The position numbers and the translations under genes were made by a program. The notes under the pieces are model-generated. The model saw only the letters and a list, made by a program, of their open reading frames with translations, was not told the origin of the DNA and ran no database searches. Shown piece after piece: positions 22,730 to 31,710 of a stretch of DNA of 64,000 nt; position 1 is the stretch's first letter; each line of letters starts with the position of its first letter. Source of the DNA: Plantibacter flavus (GTDB lineage Bacteria > Actinomycetota > Actinomycetes > Actinomycetales > Microbacteriaceae); contig NZ_CP019402.1 in the NCBI RefSeq assembly GCF_002024505.1, positions 3,720,001 to 3,784,000 on the forward strand, read 5' to 3'.

Positions 22730-24211
22730 GTGAGCAAGCGCATCATCCTCAACGCGTTCGACATGAGCTGCGTGACCCATCAGGCACCCGGCCTGTGGAA
22801 GCATCCTGACAATCAGGCGCACCGCTACAACGACATCGACTACTGGATCGACCTCGCCAAGCTCCTCGAGCGCGGCACCTTCGACGCCCTGTTCATCGCG
22901 GACGTCGTCGGCATCTACGACGTCTACCGTCATTCCTCCGCGCCCGCGCTCATCGACTCGGCGCAGCTGCCCGTCGGCGATCCGATCATCCAGGTGTCGG
23001 CCATGGCGAAGGCGACCGAGCACCTCGGCTTCGGTGTCACCGTCGCCTCCACCTACGAGCTGCCGTACGCCCTCGCCCGCCGCTTCTCGACGCTCGACCA
23101 CTTCACGAAGGGTCGCGTCGGCTGGAACGTCGTCACCTCCTACCTCGACTCCGCCGCCCGCAACCTCGGCCTCACCACCCAGATCAAGCATGACGACCGG
23201 TACGGCATCGGCGAGGAGTTCCTCGACGTCACCTACAAGCTGTGGGAGGGCTCCTGGGAGGACGACGCGGTCGTCATCGACCGGGAGAACGGCGTCTACA
23301 CCGACCCCACCAAGGTGCACCCCATCAACCACCGGGGCGAGCACTTCCAGGTGCCCGGCATCCACCTCTCGGAGCCGTCGCCGCAGCGCACGCCCGTCAT
23401 CTTCCAGGCCGGCGCCTCGGCCCGCGGTCGCCAGTTCGCGGCCACGCACGGTGAGGCGGTGTTCATCAACGGGCTCGTCCCGGAGCTGACGCGCAAGACG
23501 ACCGACGACATCCGCGACCGCGCCGAGGCCCTCGGACGCCCGCGCGACAGCGTGAAGATCCTCACCCTCGCCACGGCGATCGTCGCCGAGACCGACGAGG
23601 AGGCGCAGGCCAAGTACGAGGAGTACCAGCAGTACATCTCGCTCGACGGCGCCCTCACCCTCTACGGCGGCTGGTCGGGCCTCGACCTCTCGTCCTTCGA
23701 CCCCGACAAGCCGCTCAAGTACGTCGACACCGACGCAGCCCGCTCGGCACTCGCGATCTTCACGCTCGCCGACCCGGAACGCGAGTGGACACCGCGCGAC
23801 ATCGCCCACTACATCGGCATCGGCGGCATCGGTCCCGTGTTCGTCGGCAGTGCCGCAACGGTCGCGGACGAGATCGAGCGCTGGATCGACGTCGCCGGCA
23901 CCGACGGCTTCAACCTCGCCTACGTCATCACGCCCGGCACCTTCGAGGCCGTCGTCGACCTGCTCGTGCCCGAGCTGCGTCGCCGTGGTCGGGTCTGGGA
24001 CGAGTACCCGGAGGGGACCCTCCGCGGCCGCCTGAACGGCACCGGCTCCCCCGTCGTGCCCGAGTGGCACCCGGCCCACCGGTACCGCGGTGCGTACGTC
24101 GGGCAGCCGTCCGCCGCCGACGACACCGCACCGTCCCTCTTCGACACCGACAACGCCGACGCCGACGCGGCAGACGACAACGTCTACGCCACCGAAGGAG
24201 CCTCCGCATGA
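22730..24211 (+). CDS. LLM flavin-dependent monooxygenase (NtaA/SnaA/DszA type)
   Basis: 493 aa from GTG 22730. The family blocks are clear: APGLWKHP near the start, ERGTFDALFIADVVG, STLDHFTKGRVGWNVVTSY, DDRYGIGEEF, LWEGSW, HRGEHFQVPGIH and SPQRTPVIFQAGAS. Relatives use reduced FMN from a separate reductase to oxidise organosulfur or aminopolycarboxylate substrates. It is first in an operon with two DszC-like enzymes (ATGA overlap). Only one Cys and two internal Met occur. The C-terminal Asp/Ala tail is atypical. Substrate unknown. Confidence 0.88.
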   Translation: MSKRIILNAFDMSCVTHQAPGLWKHPDNQAHRYNDIDYWIDLAKLLERGTFDALFIADVVGIYDVYRHSSAPALIDSAQLPVGDPIIQVSAMAKATEHLGFGVTVASTYELPYALARRFSTLDHFTKGRVGWNVVTSYLDSAARNLGLTTQIKHDDRYGIGEEFLDVTYKLWEGSWEDDAVVIDRENGVYTDPTKVHPINHRGEHFQVPGIHLSEPSPQRTPVIFQAGASARGRQFAATHGEAVFINGLVPELTRKTTDDIRDRAEALGRPRDSVKILTLATAIVAETDEEAQAKYEEYQQYISLDGALTLYGGWSGLDLSSFDPDKPLKYVDTDAARSALAIFTLADPEREWTPRDIAHYIGIGGIGPVFVGSAATVADEIERWIDVAGTDGFNLAYVITPGTFEAVVDLLVPELRRRGRVWDEYPEGTLRGRLNGTGSPVVPEWHPAHRYRGAYVGQPSAADDTAPSLFDTDNADADAADDNVYATEGASA

Positions 24212-25470
24212 GCACCGACACGATCAGCACTTCGACCGGCTCAGTGACCGGGCAGCCGGTCCTTGAGAGGCGCACCCACTGGTCCGGCACCGCCGACGAC
24301 GCCGAGCTCGCACACTGGGACGCCGTCGCCACCGAGGTCGCCACCAAGCTCGCCGTCGACGTCCTCGACCGCGACCGCGCGAACCTCGACCCCACCACCG
24401 AGCTCGACCTCCTCCGCGAGTCGGGCCTCGTCAACCTGCTCGACCCCGCCGAGTTCGGCGGCGGTGGCGGCCACTGGGAGAGCGCCTTCCGGGTCGTCCG
24501 CATCCTGTCGCGCGTCGACGCGTCCATCGGCCAGCTGCTCGCCTACCACTACATCAACGCGGGCAACATCGGCTTCACCGCCGACCCGTCCACGCAGGCC
24601 GAGTGGCACCGCAAGACCGTGGAGGGCCGGTGGATCTGGGGCGACTCCGTGAACCCGACGGACCCCGACCTCTCGCTCACGCAAGACGGCGACGCGTTCC
24701 GCCTCAAGGGGCTCAAGCGGTTCTCGACGGGCGCCTCCGCCGGCGACGTCATCCTCGTCAACGCGGTCGTCCGCGGCGGCGACCACGACGGCACGATCTT
24801 CCAGTTCGTCCTCGACCACGACCGAGCGGGAATCACCTACCTCGGCGACTGGGACGCGCTCGGCCAGCGGCTCTCCGCCTCGGGGTCCGTGCGGTTCGAG
24901 GACGTGCTCGTCGAGCAGGCGGACATTCTCGGCACCGTCGGCGACGAACCGTTCTCCTCACTCGTGACGCCCGGCATCCAGCTCGCCTTCGGGAACCTCT
25001 ACCTCGGCATCGCGGAGGGTGCGCTCGCGCAGGGCACGGAACTCGTCCGGGCACGGAAGAACGCCTGGTTCCTCAGCCACGCCGAGACGTACCGCGACGA
25101 CCCGTTCGTGCAGCGCGTCATCGGCGAGTTCGTGTCGTCGATCGCCGCCGTCGAGGCGCTCGCCGACCGCACGAACACCCGCTTCGACCGCATCATCGAG
25201 CGGGGAGCGGCGGTGACCGCGGAAGACCGTGGTGCCATCGCCATCGAGATCGCCAAGCTCAAGGTCGTCTCCACCGAGCTCGGCATCGAGGTCGCGAACC
25301 GCATCTTCGAGGTCACCGGGTCCAGCTCGGCGAAGGCCTCCGTGGGACTCGACCTGTTCTGGCGGAACGTGCGCACGCACTCCCTCCACGACCCGATCGA
25401 CTACAAGAAGCTCGAGGTCGGTGCGAACCACCTGAACGGCGAGCTGCAGCCGATCTCGCTCTACACCTAG
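24208..25470 (+). CDS. DszC/SfnB-like flavin monooxygenase 1
   Basis: 420 aa from ATG 24208, with GAAGGAG upstream. Acyl-CoA-dehydrogenase fold: N-terminal helical domain, beta domain around RLKGLKRFSTGASAGDVILV, and a C-terminal helical domain with VGLDLFWRNVRTHSLHDP, which marks the DszC/SfnB monooxygenase group. These enzymes use FMNH2 and oxygen on sulfur compounds. No Cys and no internal Met. A copy of the dispersed repeat (24229-24252) encodes residues 8-15 or so (STSTGSVTG), extending the N-terminus. Confidence 0.87.
   Translation: MSTDTISTSTGSVTGQPVLERRTHWSGTADDAELAHWDAVATEVATKLAVDVLDRDRANLDPTTELDLLRESGLVNLLDPAEFGGGGGHWESAFRVVRILSRVDASIGQLLAYHYINAGNIGFTADPSTQAEWHRKTVEGRWIWGDSVNPTDPDLSLTQDGDAFRLKGLKRFSTGASAGDVILVNAVVRGGDHDGTIFQFVLDHDRAGITYLGDWDALGQRLSASGSVRFEDVLVEQADILGTVGDEPFSSLVTPGIQLAFGNLYLGIAEGALAQGTELVRARKNAWFLSHAETYRDDPFVQRVIGEFVSSIAAVEALADRTNTRFDRIIERGAAVTAEDRGAIAIEIAKLKVVSTELGIEVANRIFEVTGSSSAKASVGLDLFWRNVRTHSLHDPIDYKKLEVGANHLNGELQPISLYT
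24229..24252 (+). repeat. Dispersed repeat inside the monooxygenase 1 gene
   Basis: A diverged copy (ACTTCGACCGGCTCAGTGAC) of the dispersed repeat, read in frame near the N-terminus of the 420-aa enzyme. Confidence 0.65.
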
Positions 25471-25498
25471 GGGCTCGTCTGGTCCCTGAGCACCTCCA

Positions 25499-25522
25499 CC
25501 GGTCCCTGAGCTTGTCGAAGGG
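25499..25522. repeat. Dispersed 24-bp repeat, reverse orientation
   Basis: GGTCCCTGAGCTTGTCGAAG type copy in the 94-bp gap between monooxygenases 1 and 2; a partial copy (GGTCCCTGAG) precedes it. Confidence 0.8.
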
Positions 25523-25564
25523 CCCCACACGACCAGCCCACCGCCGCCTCCGGAACGGAACCAC

Positions 25565-26809
25565 ATGACCTCCGCCACCACCTCCTCCACCACCGCCCGC
25601 CCGGTCGGCTTCGCGGCCGCCCGGGAGCTGCTCCTGCCACTGTTCGCCGAGATCCAGGCAGGCGCCGTGAAGCGCGAACTCGAGCAACGGCTCCCGCGGG
25701 ACGAGGTGCGGAAGCTCGCCGCCGCCGGATTCGGCGCACTCCGGGTCCCCGCCGAGTTCGGCGGTTCGGGACTCACCTTCCCGGAGTTCACCGAGCTCCT
25801 GATCGAGCTCGCGGCGGCGGACTCGAACCTCCCGCAGATCTTCCGCGGCCACATCGCCCTCGTCGAGGACCAGCTGGTCGCGGCCCCGAGCGACCGACGC
25901 ACCGCCTGGCTCGAGCGCTTCGTCGCCGGTGAGATCGTCGGCAACGCCTGGAGCGAGGTCGGCTCCGGCGCACTCGGCGTCTCCGGAACGGTCGTCACCG
26001 AGCGCGACGGCCGCTACGTCGTGAACGGCCGCAAGTTCTACACGACGGGCAGCATCTACGCCGACTGGACGGACGCCACCGCGCGCCTGGTCGTCGACGG
26101 GCAGCCCGACACCGAGGTCACCGTGCTCGTCCGCACGAACCAGCTGGGTGTGACGATCGCCGACGACTGGGACGGCTTCGGCCAGCAGCTCACGGGCACG
26201 GGGACGATCGTGTTCGAGGACGCCGTCGTCGACGCCGACCAGCTGCACCCCTTCACCGACCGGTTCCGCTACCAGACGGCGCTCTATCAGCACGTGCTCA
26301 TCGCCGTGCATGCGGGGATCGCGGCGGCGGTCGAGCGCGACGCCGGGGAGCACATCCGTGCGCGCACCCGCGTCTACACGCACGGGCTCGCGCCGCTCGT
26401 GAAAGACGACGGGCAGATCCAGGCGGTCGTCGGCGAGATCTCGTCGATCGCCTTCGTCGCGAAGCAGACCGTCCTCGGAGTCGCCGCGGCGATCGAGCGT
26501 GCGTCGGAGACGGCCGCCGACCGGGATTCCGCGGACGACCTGCAGGCGAACATCGAGGCCGAGATCCGCTCCGCCCAGGCGCAGGTGGTGCTCTCGGAGC
26601 TTGTGCCACGCGCCGCGACGCTGCTCTTCAACACGCTCGGGGCCTCGGCCGTCAGCCGCGCGAGCGCCCTCGACCGCCACTGGCGCAACGCCCGCACGGT
26701 CGCGTCGCACAACCCCGTGATCTACAAGACGCGCATCGTCGGCGACTGGTCCATCAACGGCACCCCGCCGCCCTTCGTCTGGGCCGTCGGCACGGCCAAG
26801 CCGGAGTAG
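25565..26809 (+). CDS. DszC/SfnB-like flavin monooxygenase 2
   Basis: 414 aa. Same fold as its neighbour: RVPAEFGGSGLTFPEFTELL, GRKFYTTGSIYADWTD, DDWDGFGQQLTGTGTIVFED and the C-terminal DRHWRNARTVASHNPVIYK. Closest in pattern to the two enzymes at 39.9-42.3 kb. No Cys and no internal Met. Same strand as the LLM and monooxygenase 1 genes, so probably one operon despite the repeat between them. Function in organosulfur oxidation is inferred. Confidence 0.87.
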   Translation: MTSATTSSTTARPVGFAAARELLLPLFAEIQAGAVKRELEQRLPRDEVRKLAAAGFGALRVPAEFGGSGLTFPEFTELLIELAAADSNLPQIFRGHIALVEDQLVAAPSDRRTAWLERFVAGEIVGNAWSEVGSGALGVSGTVVTERDGRYVVNGRKFYTTGSIYADWTDATARLVVDGQPDTEVTVLVRTNQLGVTIADDWDGFGQQLTGTGTIVFEDAVVDADQLHPFTDRFRYQTALYQHVLIAVHAGIAAAVERDAGEHIRARTRVYTHGLAPLVKDDGQIQAVVGEISSIAFVAKQTVLGVAAAIERASETAADRDSADDLQANIEAEIRSAQAQVVLSELVPRAATLLFNTLGASAVSRASALDRHWRNARTVASHNPVIYKTRIVGDWSINGTPPPFVWAVGTAKPE

Positions 26810-26827
26810 GCCGCCGCGGCACGAGAA

Positions 26828-26892
26828 CAGGACATCCGCCCGAGAGCAGGACATTCCACGTCGAAACGTCCGGTTCTCGGGCGGATGTCCTG
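26828..26892. repeat. REP-like hairpin, copy 2, between convergent genes
   Basis: Perfect 18-bp arms (26828-26845 and 26875-26892) with a 29-bp centre that also contains partial symmetry. It resembles 1111-1184. It may serve as bidirectional terminator for the two convergent operons. Confidence 0.8.
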
Positions 26893-26910
26893 CTGCCGAG
26901 CGGGCGGGGG

Positions 26911-28293
26911 TCAGCGGCCGGCGAAGGCGCCGCGGTAGGCGCGCAGCGGGTGCGTCTCCGGGAGGGTGGGCTCCGCACCGAAGAGCTTCTCGCGGAGCGT
27001 GCCAGGCGCGTACTCGCGCTGGGCGAGACCGCGCTCCTGCAGCACCGGCACGACCTCGTCGACGAAGACCTCGTAGGAGTGCGGAATCATCCAGTTGGCG
27101 ACGTTGATCCCGTCGATCCCGGCCGCCCGCCACTCGGCCAGGTGGTCGGCGATCTGCTCCGGCGTGCCGACCACACGGCCTCGCAGCTTCGCGGTGAGCT
27201 TCGCGAGGTCGCGCACGGTCGGCTCGCGATCCGGCGAGAGGGCCTTCAGTGCCTCGAGCATGCTGTGCCCGCCCTGGGTCTCGACGTCCTTCAGCGGGGT
27301 GTCCGGGTCGATCGGCTTCCCGGTCGCCTGGTCGGTGCCGAGGTTCGAGTGCGCGAGGAACGCGTCGGCCGACAGGAGTTCGTCGTACTCCGCCTCGATG
27401 CGCTTCGCCTCCTCCTCGGTGCTGCCGACGATGAACGACATCGCCTGCCAGAACTTGACGTCGCGCGGGTCGCGGCCGGTCTCGGCGACGAGCGCCCGTG
27501 TCGACTCCGCGGACGCGCGCGCCGCCTCGATGCTGGGCGCCATCATGAACTGCACCTCGGCGTAGTTCGCGGCGAACGCCTTCCCCGCACCGGACGAGCC
27601 GGCCTGGAACAGGAGCGGCGAGCGCTGCGGCGACGGCGACGACAGGTGCGGGCCTTCCACACGGTACCGTTCGCCGACGTGGTCGATCCGGTGCACCTTG
27701 GTGGGGTCGGCGAAGACACCGCTGGCCTTGTCGGCGAGGAGTGCGCCGTCGTCCCACGACCCCTCCCAGAGCTTGCCGACGACCGCCACGTACTCCTCGG
27801 CCCAGGCGTACCGCTCGTCGTGCTCGACGAGACGGTCGAGCCCGTAGTTGCGCGCGGCGTTCTCGAGGAAGCTCGTGACGATGTTCCAGCCGACCCGCCC
27901 ACCGGACGCGTGGTCGATCGTCGAGATCTTCCGCGCGAAGGTGAACGGGTGCTCCTGCAGGATCGACGAGGTGAACGCGAGGCCCAGGTGCTCGGTGCTG
28001 ATCGCCAACGCCGACAGCAGCATGGACGGATCGTTGCTCGGCAGCTGCATGCCCTCACGTGCGTTCACGTCGAAGGACGCCCCGGCGCCGCCGTAGACCC
28101 CGACGACGTCGGCGAAGAAGATCGTGTCGAACCGACCCCGCTCGAGCGTCTTCGCGAGGTCGACCCAGAGGTTCACGTCGTCGAAGGTGTGCTGCTTCGC
28201 GTCCGGGTGGCGCCAGAGGCCGTGCTGCATGTGGGAGCCCGTGTTCATCACGAAGGCACCGAACTGGAGGCGGGAGGACTGATCGGCGGTCAT
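26911..28293 (-). CDS. LLM flavin-dependent monooxygenase 2 (NtaA type)
   Basis: 460 aa. Family blocks: HGLWRHPDAKQH, ERGRFDTIFFADVVGVYGG, STIDHASGGRVGWNIVTSF, ERYAWAEEYVAVVGKLWEGS and SPQRSPLLFQAGSSGAG. It faces the sulfur operon convergently. Unlike those genes it has about ten internal Met residues, so it is not sulfur-poor and may be regulated differently. Needs a partner flavin reductase, none of which is in the window. Confidence 0.87.
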   Translation of the reverse strand: MTADQSSRLQFGAFVMNTGSHMQHGLWRHPDAKQHTFDDVNLWVDLAKTLERGRFDTIFFADVVGVYGGAGASFDVNAREGMQLPSNDPSMLLSALAISTEHLGLAFTSSILQEHPFTFARKISTIDHASGGRVGWNIVTSFLENAARNYGLDRLVEHDERYAWAEEYVAVVGKLWEGSWDDGALLADKASGVFADPTKVHRIDHVGERYRVEGPHLSSPSPQRSPLLFQAGSSGAGKAFAANYAEVQFMMAPSIEAARASAESTRALVAETGRDPRDVKFWQAMSFIVGSTEEEAKRIEAEYDELLSADAFLAHSNLGTDQATGKPIDPDTPLKDVETQGGHSMLEALKALSPDREPTVRDLAKLTAKLRGRVVGTPEQIADHLAEWRAAGIDGINVANWMIPHSYEVFVDEVVPVLQERGLAQREYAPGTLREKLFGAEPTLPETHPLRAYRGAFAGR

Positions 28294-28316
28294 CCCCTCA
28301 CGCTACCGGCAGCGGC

Positions 28317-29825
28317 TCAGCCGAAGGTGCCCTCGACGTCCTGGTCGGTACCGGAGGTGTTGATCGAGTAGTCGACCGGATATCCGGAGGGACTCGTCCC
28401 GGCAAGCGCCGGGTCCTGCAGGATGGCGACGATCGCGGCGCCCTGCTCAGGCGTCACGTCGGTGATCCAGAGCTTCGGTTGCGTCGTCACCTCGATCTCG
28501 ACGCCGGGGGTGGCCTCGACCACGGCGAGGATGGCGTCGACCATCGGCACGCTCAGCTCGCTCGGGTCGTCCGCCATGGAGAAGCGTTCCGGTACGCGGT
28601 AGTGCGCGCCGTCCGGGTAGATCGCCCGGAGTTCCCTGACCGCAGCGGGAAGGGTGTCCATGGAGAAGACGGTGATGAGCGGTGCCCCCTCCGTGACGGC
28701 GATCGACACCTGCAGCCGCTCCGTCAGCATCAGCCGCTGCAGTTCGTCGGCGAGCTCGTCGATGCTCTGATCGCTCGGCACGAGCTGTACTCGCCACGGA
28801 CCGCGCGGCGGATCCTGTTGCTGGGCCAGCGAGGTCGGGTCGGCCTCCCGCTGGATCACGACGATCGCGATCCCCTCAAGCTCCTCGCCGGCCCGCTTCG
28901 CCGCGTCTGCCGCGCCGAGCACCTGCCCGACGCCGGCGTCGAGCGACATCGTCACCGTCGCACCGTGACCGACGACCTCGATGTCGGCGATCCCGTCGAT
29001 GTCGGCGAGCGCCCGCGTGAAGCCGTCCACGGCTTCGGAGCGCTGCGCCGCGGCCACCTCCTGCGCGGGCGGCGGGCGGAACGCGCCGGTCGACGCCACG
29101 ATCACGGCGACGACGACGAGTCCGGCGAGCCCAGCGGTCACGACCCGCACCCGCCGGCGGCCGATGGCGAACGTGAGGAGCATGATGACCGCGGCGACCA
29201 TCAGCACGGGGATGCCGTAGGCGATGAGCCCGAAGAGGAGGAAGGCGAGCGCCGATCCCAGGTTGGCACCCAGCCACGTCCACGGCGAGATCCCGAAGAT
29301 CACGAGGACGCCGAAGCCGATCCCGGCGCCCACGACCGCCGTCAGGCCACCCAGGTAGGCGAGCCCGCGAGAGGGCGTCACACGACGGATGACCTCCATC
29401 ACGGGTTGGACGATCACGAGCATGACGCCGACGGCGACGAGGATCCACCCGCCGAGCGAGCCGAGCATCTGGTACCAGAGCTCCGCTTCCGACGGTCCGC
29501 CGAGCACGATCGGTGCGTCCGGGCCGTACGACCCGGTGGGCGCTTCGGGACGCAGACCCTGGCCGATGAGGTTGAACAGGGTAGTGATGACGCCCCCGAC
29601 GCCGACGATCAGGACGGCCGAGACGGCGAGGTCGAGGGAGCGGGTGAGGTACGCGATCAGGAATGCGACGCGCGGCGATCGGCCGGCGGGGTACTGCGGG
29701 TCCGTTAACGCGTCGTCGGGCTCGGACGAGGTCGCCACGGTCGAGGTCGCGACGACGGGTCCGACGTCGCTCACCTCGGCGTCATCGCGCTCCGACGATG
29801 CCCCGGCTGCGCCCCCGTCGCTCAT
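28317..29825 (-). CDS. Multi-pass membrane protein of unknown function
   Basis: 502 aa. An Asp/Ser-rich N-terminus is followed by about five transmembrane helices (roughly residues 60-250), including GVLVIFGISPWTWLGANLGS, and a soluble C-terminal half with three repeated ferredoxin-like units (each with a -I..IEV.G- or -VEATPGVEIEV- strand). The layout of a membrane domain plus repeated extracytoplasmic modules is seen in many Microbacteriaceae proteins without known role. Confidence 0.72.
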   Translation of the reverse strand: MSDGGAAGASSERDDAEVSDVGPVVATSTVATSSEPDDALTDPQYPAGRSPRVAFLIAYLTRSLDLAVSAVLIVGVGGVITTLFNLIGQGLRPEAPTGSYGPDAPIVLGGPSEAELWYQMLGSLGGWILVAVGVMLVIVQPVMEVIRRVTPSRGLAYLGGLTAVVGAGIGFGVLVIFGISPWTWLGANLGSALAFLLFGLIAYGIPVLMVAAVIMLLTFAIGRRRVRVVTAGLAGLVVVAVIVASTGAFRPPPAQEVAAAQRSEAVDGFTRALADIDGIADIEVVGHGATVTMSLDAGVGQVLGAADAAKRAGEELEGIAIVVIQREADPTSLAQQQDPPRGPWRVQLVPSDQSIDELADELQRLMLTERLQVSIAVTEGAPLITVFSMDTLPAAVRELRAIYPDGAHYRVPERFSMADDPSELSVPMVDAILAVVEATPGVEIEVTTQPKLWITDVTPEQGAAIVAILQDPALAGTSPSGYPVDYSINTSGTDQDVEGTFG

Positions 29826-29920
29826 GGCTCCCCACTTCCGATGCGTCTCGATGACGCTCCCCCGGTCGCCAGTCTCGCACGGCCCTTCCGAGATGCTGCC
29901 GCGGCCGGGCCGGCCCCCGG

Positions 29921-30322
29921 TCAGCGCGCGCCGAGTGCGCGGAGCTGGCGCTGCAGGGCGACCTGCCGGTACGAGGTGTCGATCAACTCGGCGATGAGCG
30001 CCCAGTCGACGTCGTCGAGCGTGCGTGCGCTCTCGCCGTCGAGACCGGCGTCGAACGCGAGCTTGCCCGACGGGCCGTCGTACTTCGGCGACCAGAACCG
30101 CTCGTCCTCGAGCCAGGCGCCGCGCTCCTCCTCGGCCGGCGTGAACGTGATGCTGTGCGGGATGCGCATCTCCGACCCGACGGTCACGAACACACGCTTG
30201 CCCGCCTTGAACCGTGGGCGTCCGTGGCCGAACGTCTCGACGGACTCCGGGTAGGCGAGGCAGATCCGCCTGACGCGTTCGACGAACGGATCGTCGGGTT
30301 CGTGCACGATCGGATGCTCCAT
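29921..30322 (-). CDS. MmcQ/YjbR-family protein
   Basis: 133 aa matching the YjbR-like fold. The start FVERVRRICLAYPESVETFG is followed by HGRPRFKAGKRVFVTVG. The C-terminal DDVDWALIAELIDTSYRQVA is also typical. The family is a DNA-binding-like (CyaY-like) fold of uncertain role. Monocistronic. Confidence 0.88.
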   Translation of the reverse strand: MEHPIVHEPDDPFVERVRRICLAYPESVETFGHGRPRFKAGKRVFVTVGSEMRIPHSITFTPAEEERGAWLEDERFWSPKYDGPSGKLAFDAGLDGESARTLDDVDWALIAELIDTSYRQVALQRQLRALGAR

Positions 30323-30361
30323 GCGCCGACGCTACTCCGCACGGGCGTCACGCGACAGTGC

Positions 30362-30775
30362 TCACCGGATGCGGTGCCCCGGGTGGGCGGCGTCGTACGC
30401 CGAACGCGACGCCGCGATCGCCGGCCGTTGCTCGAGCGACCAGTCGGCGAGCGTCTTGATCAGGTGGGAGAGCCCCGCACCGGACGGGGTGAGGGCATAG
30501 GACACCTGCGCGGGCACCGTCGGGTACACGGTCCGGTCGACGAGGCCGTCGCGTTCGAGGCGGCGGAGGGTCAGCGTCAGCATGCGCTGGGAGATCCCGT
30601 CGATCGCCCGCTGGAGCTCGCGGAACCGGCGGTCACCCGACACGAGCTCGACGACGACGAGGACCGACCAGGTGTCTCCGATGCGGTCGAGGACGTCCCG
30701 GATGCCGCAGTCCGGGTGGTCCTCCGTGCCGCAGGGTTCGAGGTCGGCGGTTACCGCGGTGTGCGTGAGTGACAT
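30362..30775 (-). CDS. HxlR-family redox regulator (QorR-like)
   Basis: 137 aa from ATG 30775. HxlR winged helix: CGIRDVLDRIGDTWSVLVVV, FRELQRAIDGISQRMLTLTL, RRLERDGLVDRTVYP. Cys14 and Cys22 precede the DNA-binding domain, and the second is at the position used for oxidant sensing in QorR-type members. It is divergent from a quinone-oxidoreductase-like gene, and a palindrome lies between them. It should repress that gene until oxidised. Confidence 0.88.
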   Translation of the reverse strand: MSLTHTAVTADLEPCGTEDHPDCGIRDVLDRIGDTWSVLVVVELVSGDRRFRELQRAIDGISQRMLTLTLRRLERDGLVDRTVYPTVPAQVSYALTPSGAGLSHLIKTLADWSLEQRPAIAASRSAYDAAHPGHRIR

Positions 30776-30812
30776 GGAAGTGCCTTCTTGTGGGGCCGGA
30801 ACAGGGGACGCA

Positions 30813-30826
30813 GACTCGTCCGAGTC
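30813..30826. promoter_or_regulatory. Palindrome between hxlR-type gene and oxidoreductase
   Basis: GACTCG-TC-CGAGTC, a perfect 6-bp inverted repeat 29 bp before the oxidoreductase start and 38 bp before the regulator start. Candidate HxlR operator. Confidence 0.5.
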
Positions 30827-30854
30827 ATCAATCCGAACACCGAAAGGCCCTGAA

Positions 30855-31652
30855 ATGATCCTCGTCACCGGAACCACCGGCCAACTCGGCGGCGCGATCG
30901 TCGATGCGCTCACCACCCGTGGGGCTGCACCGCTCGCGAGCAACCGCAGCGGACAGGGCGGCGCACGACGGATCGACTTCGACGACCCCGACACCGTCTC
31001 CTTCGTCGGGGTCGACACGCTCGTCCTCGTATCGGCGGGCGAAGCCGAGGACGACGTCGTGATCGCCCGACACGAGACGGCGATCACCGCGGCCGAGCGG
31101 GACGGGGTGCAGCACGTCGTGTACACGAGCCTCACCTCGGCCGGAGACCACCTCGCGTTCGCGCTCGCGCACCGGTGGACCGAGCGTCGGCTGCAGCGCA
31201 GCAGCCTGTCCTGGACGATCCTGCGGAACGGCCTGTACGCCGAACTGTTCGGGTCACTCCTGTCCTGGTCGGGCGACTCGCTCGGCTCGGCGTTCGGCGA
31301 CGGGGCGCTCGCCGCCGTCGCACGAGCCGACCTCGCTGAAGCCGCGGCCGTCGTCGCGATGTCCCCGTCGGACCACGTCGGTCGCGGCTACGACCTCGTG
31401 GGCGAACCGATCACGGCCGCGCAGGTGGCCGACCGACTGGCCGTCCCACACCGCACCGTCTCCCTCGCCGAGCAGCGGACGGAGCTGGCTGAGGCCGCAC
31501 TCAAGCCGTTCCAGCCCGCCATGCTGATGTCGATCTTCACCGGCGTCCGGCACGGATTCCTCGACGGCGCGGGCGACGACCTCCGAACCCTGCTCGGACG
31601 CGAACCGGCGGACACGGTCGCGGTCGCCGCCGCCTCCCTTCCGCCCCGCTGA
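30855..31652 (+). CDS. NmrA/QorB-like NAD(P)-binding oxidoreductase
   Basis: 265 aa from ATG 30855 (AAAGGCC upstream). Rossmann motif MILVTGTTGQLGGAIVDALT at the N-terminus, then VQHVVYTSLTSAG and WTILRNGLYAELF, matching the QorB/NmrA-like group of short-chain dehydrogenases. Such proteins reduce quinones or act as redox sensors. Divergent from an HxlR regulator, the standard YtfG/YtfH-like pairing. Confidence 0.85.
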   Translation: MILVTGTTGQLGGAIVDALTTRGAAPLASNRSGQGGARRIDFDDPDTVSFVGVDTLVLVSAGEAEDDVVIARHETAITAAERDGVQHVVYTSLTSAGDHLAFALAHRWTERRLQRSSLSWTILRNGLYAELFGSLLSWSGDSLGSAFGDGALAAVARADLAEAAAVVAMSPSDHVGRGYDLVGEPITAAQVADRLAVPHRTVSLAEQRTELAEAALKPFQPAMLMSIFTGVRHGFLDGAGDDLRTLLGREPADTVAVAAASLPPR

Positions 31653-31706
31653 GTCGCCCGGAACTGCACGAATCCGAGCCGAAACCGCGCAGTTCCGGGC
31701 GACTCA
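31650..31706. repeat. Long hairpin between convergent genes
   Basis: Perfect 18-bp arms (31650-31667 and 31689-31706; TGAGTCGCCCGGAACTGC and its complement) with a 21-bp loop, beginning inside the last codons of the oxidoreductase. Probably a bidirectional terminator or a REP-like element. Confidence 0.75.
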
Positions 31707-31710
31707 GCGC

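Noticed and set aside
22587..22733. 48-codon GTG frame ending in GTGA overlap with the LLM gene
   Set aside because: Arg-rich (RRAGRRRDRRR) and typical of an off-frame reading; no good ribosome site. One Cys codon alone is not enough to call a leader peptide.
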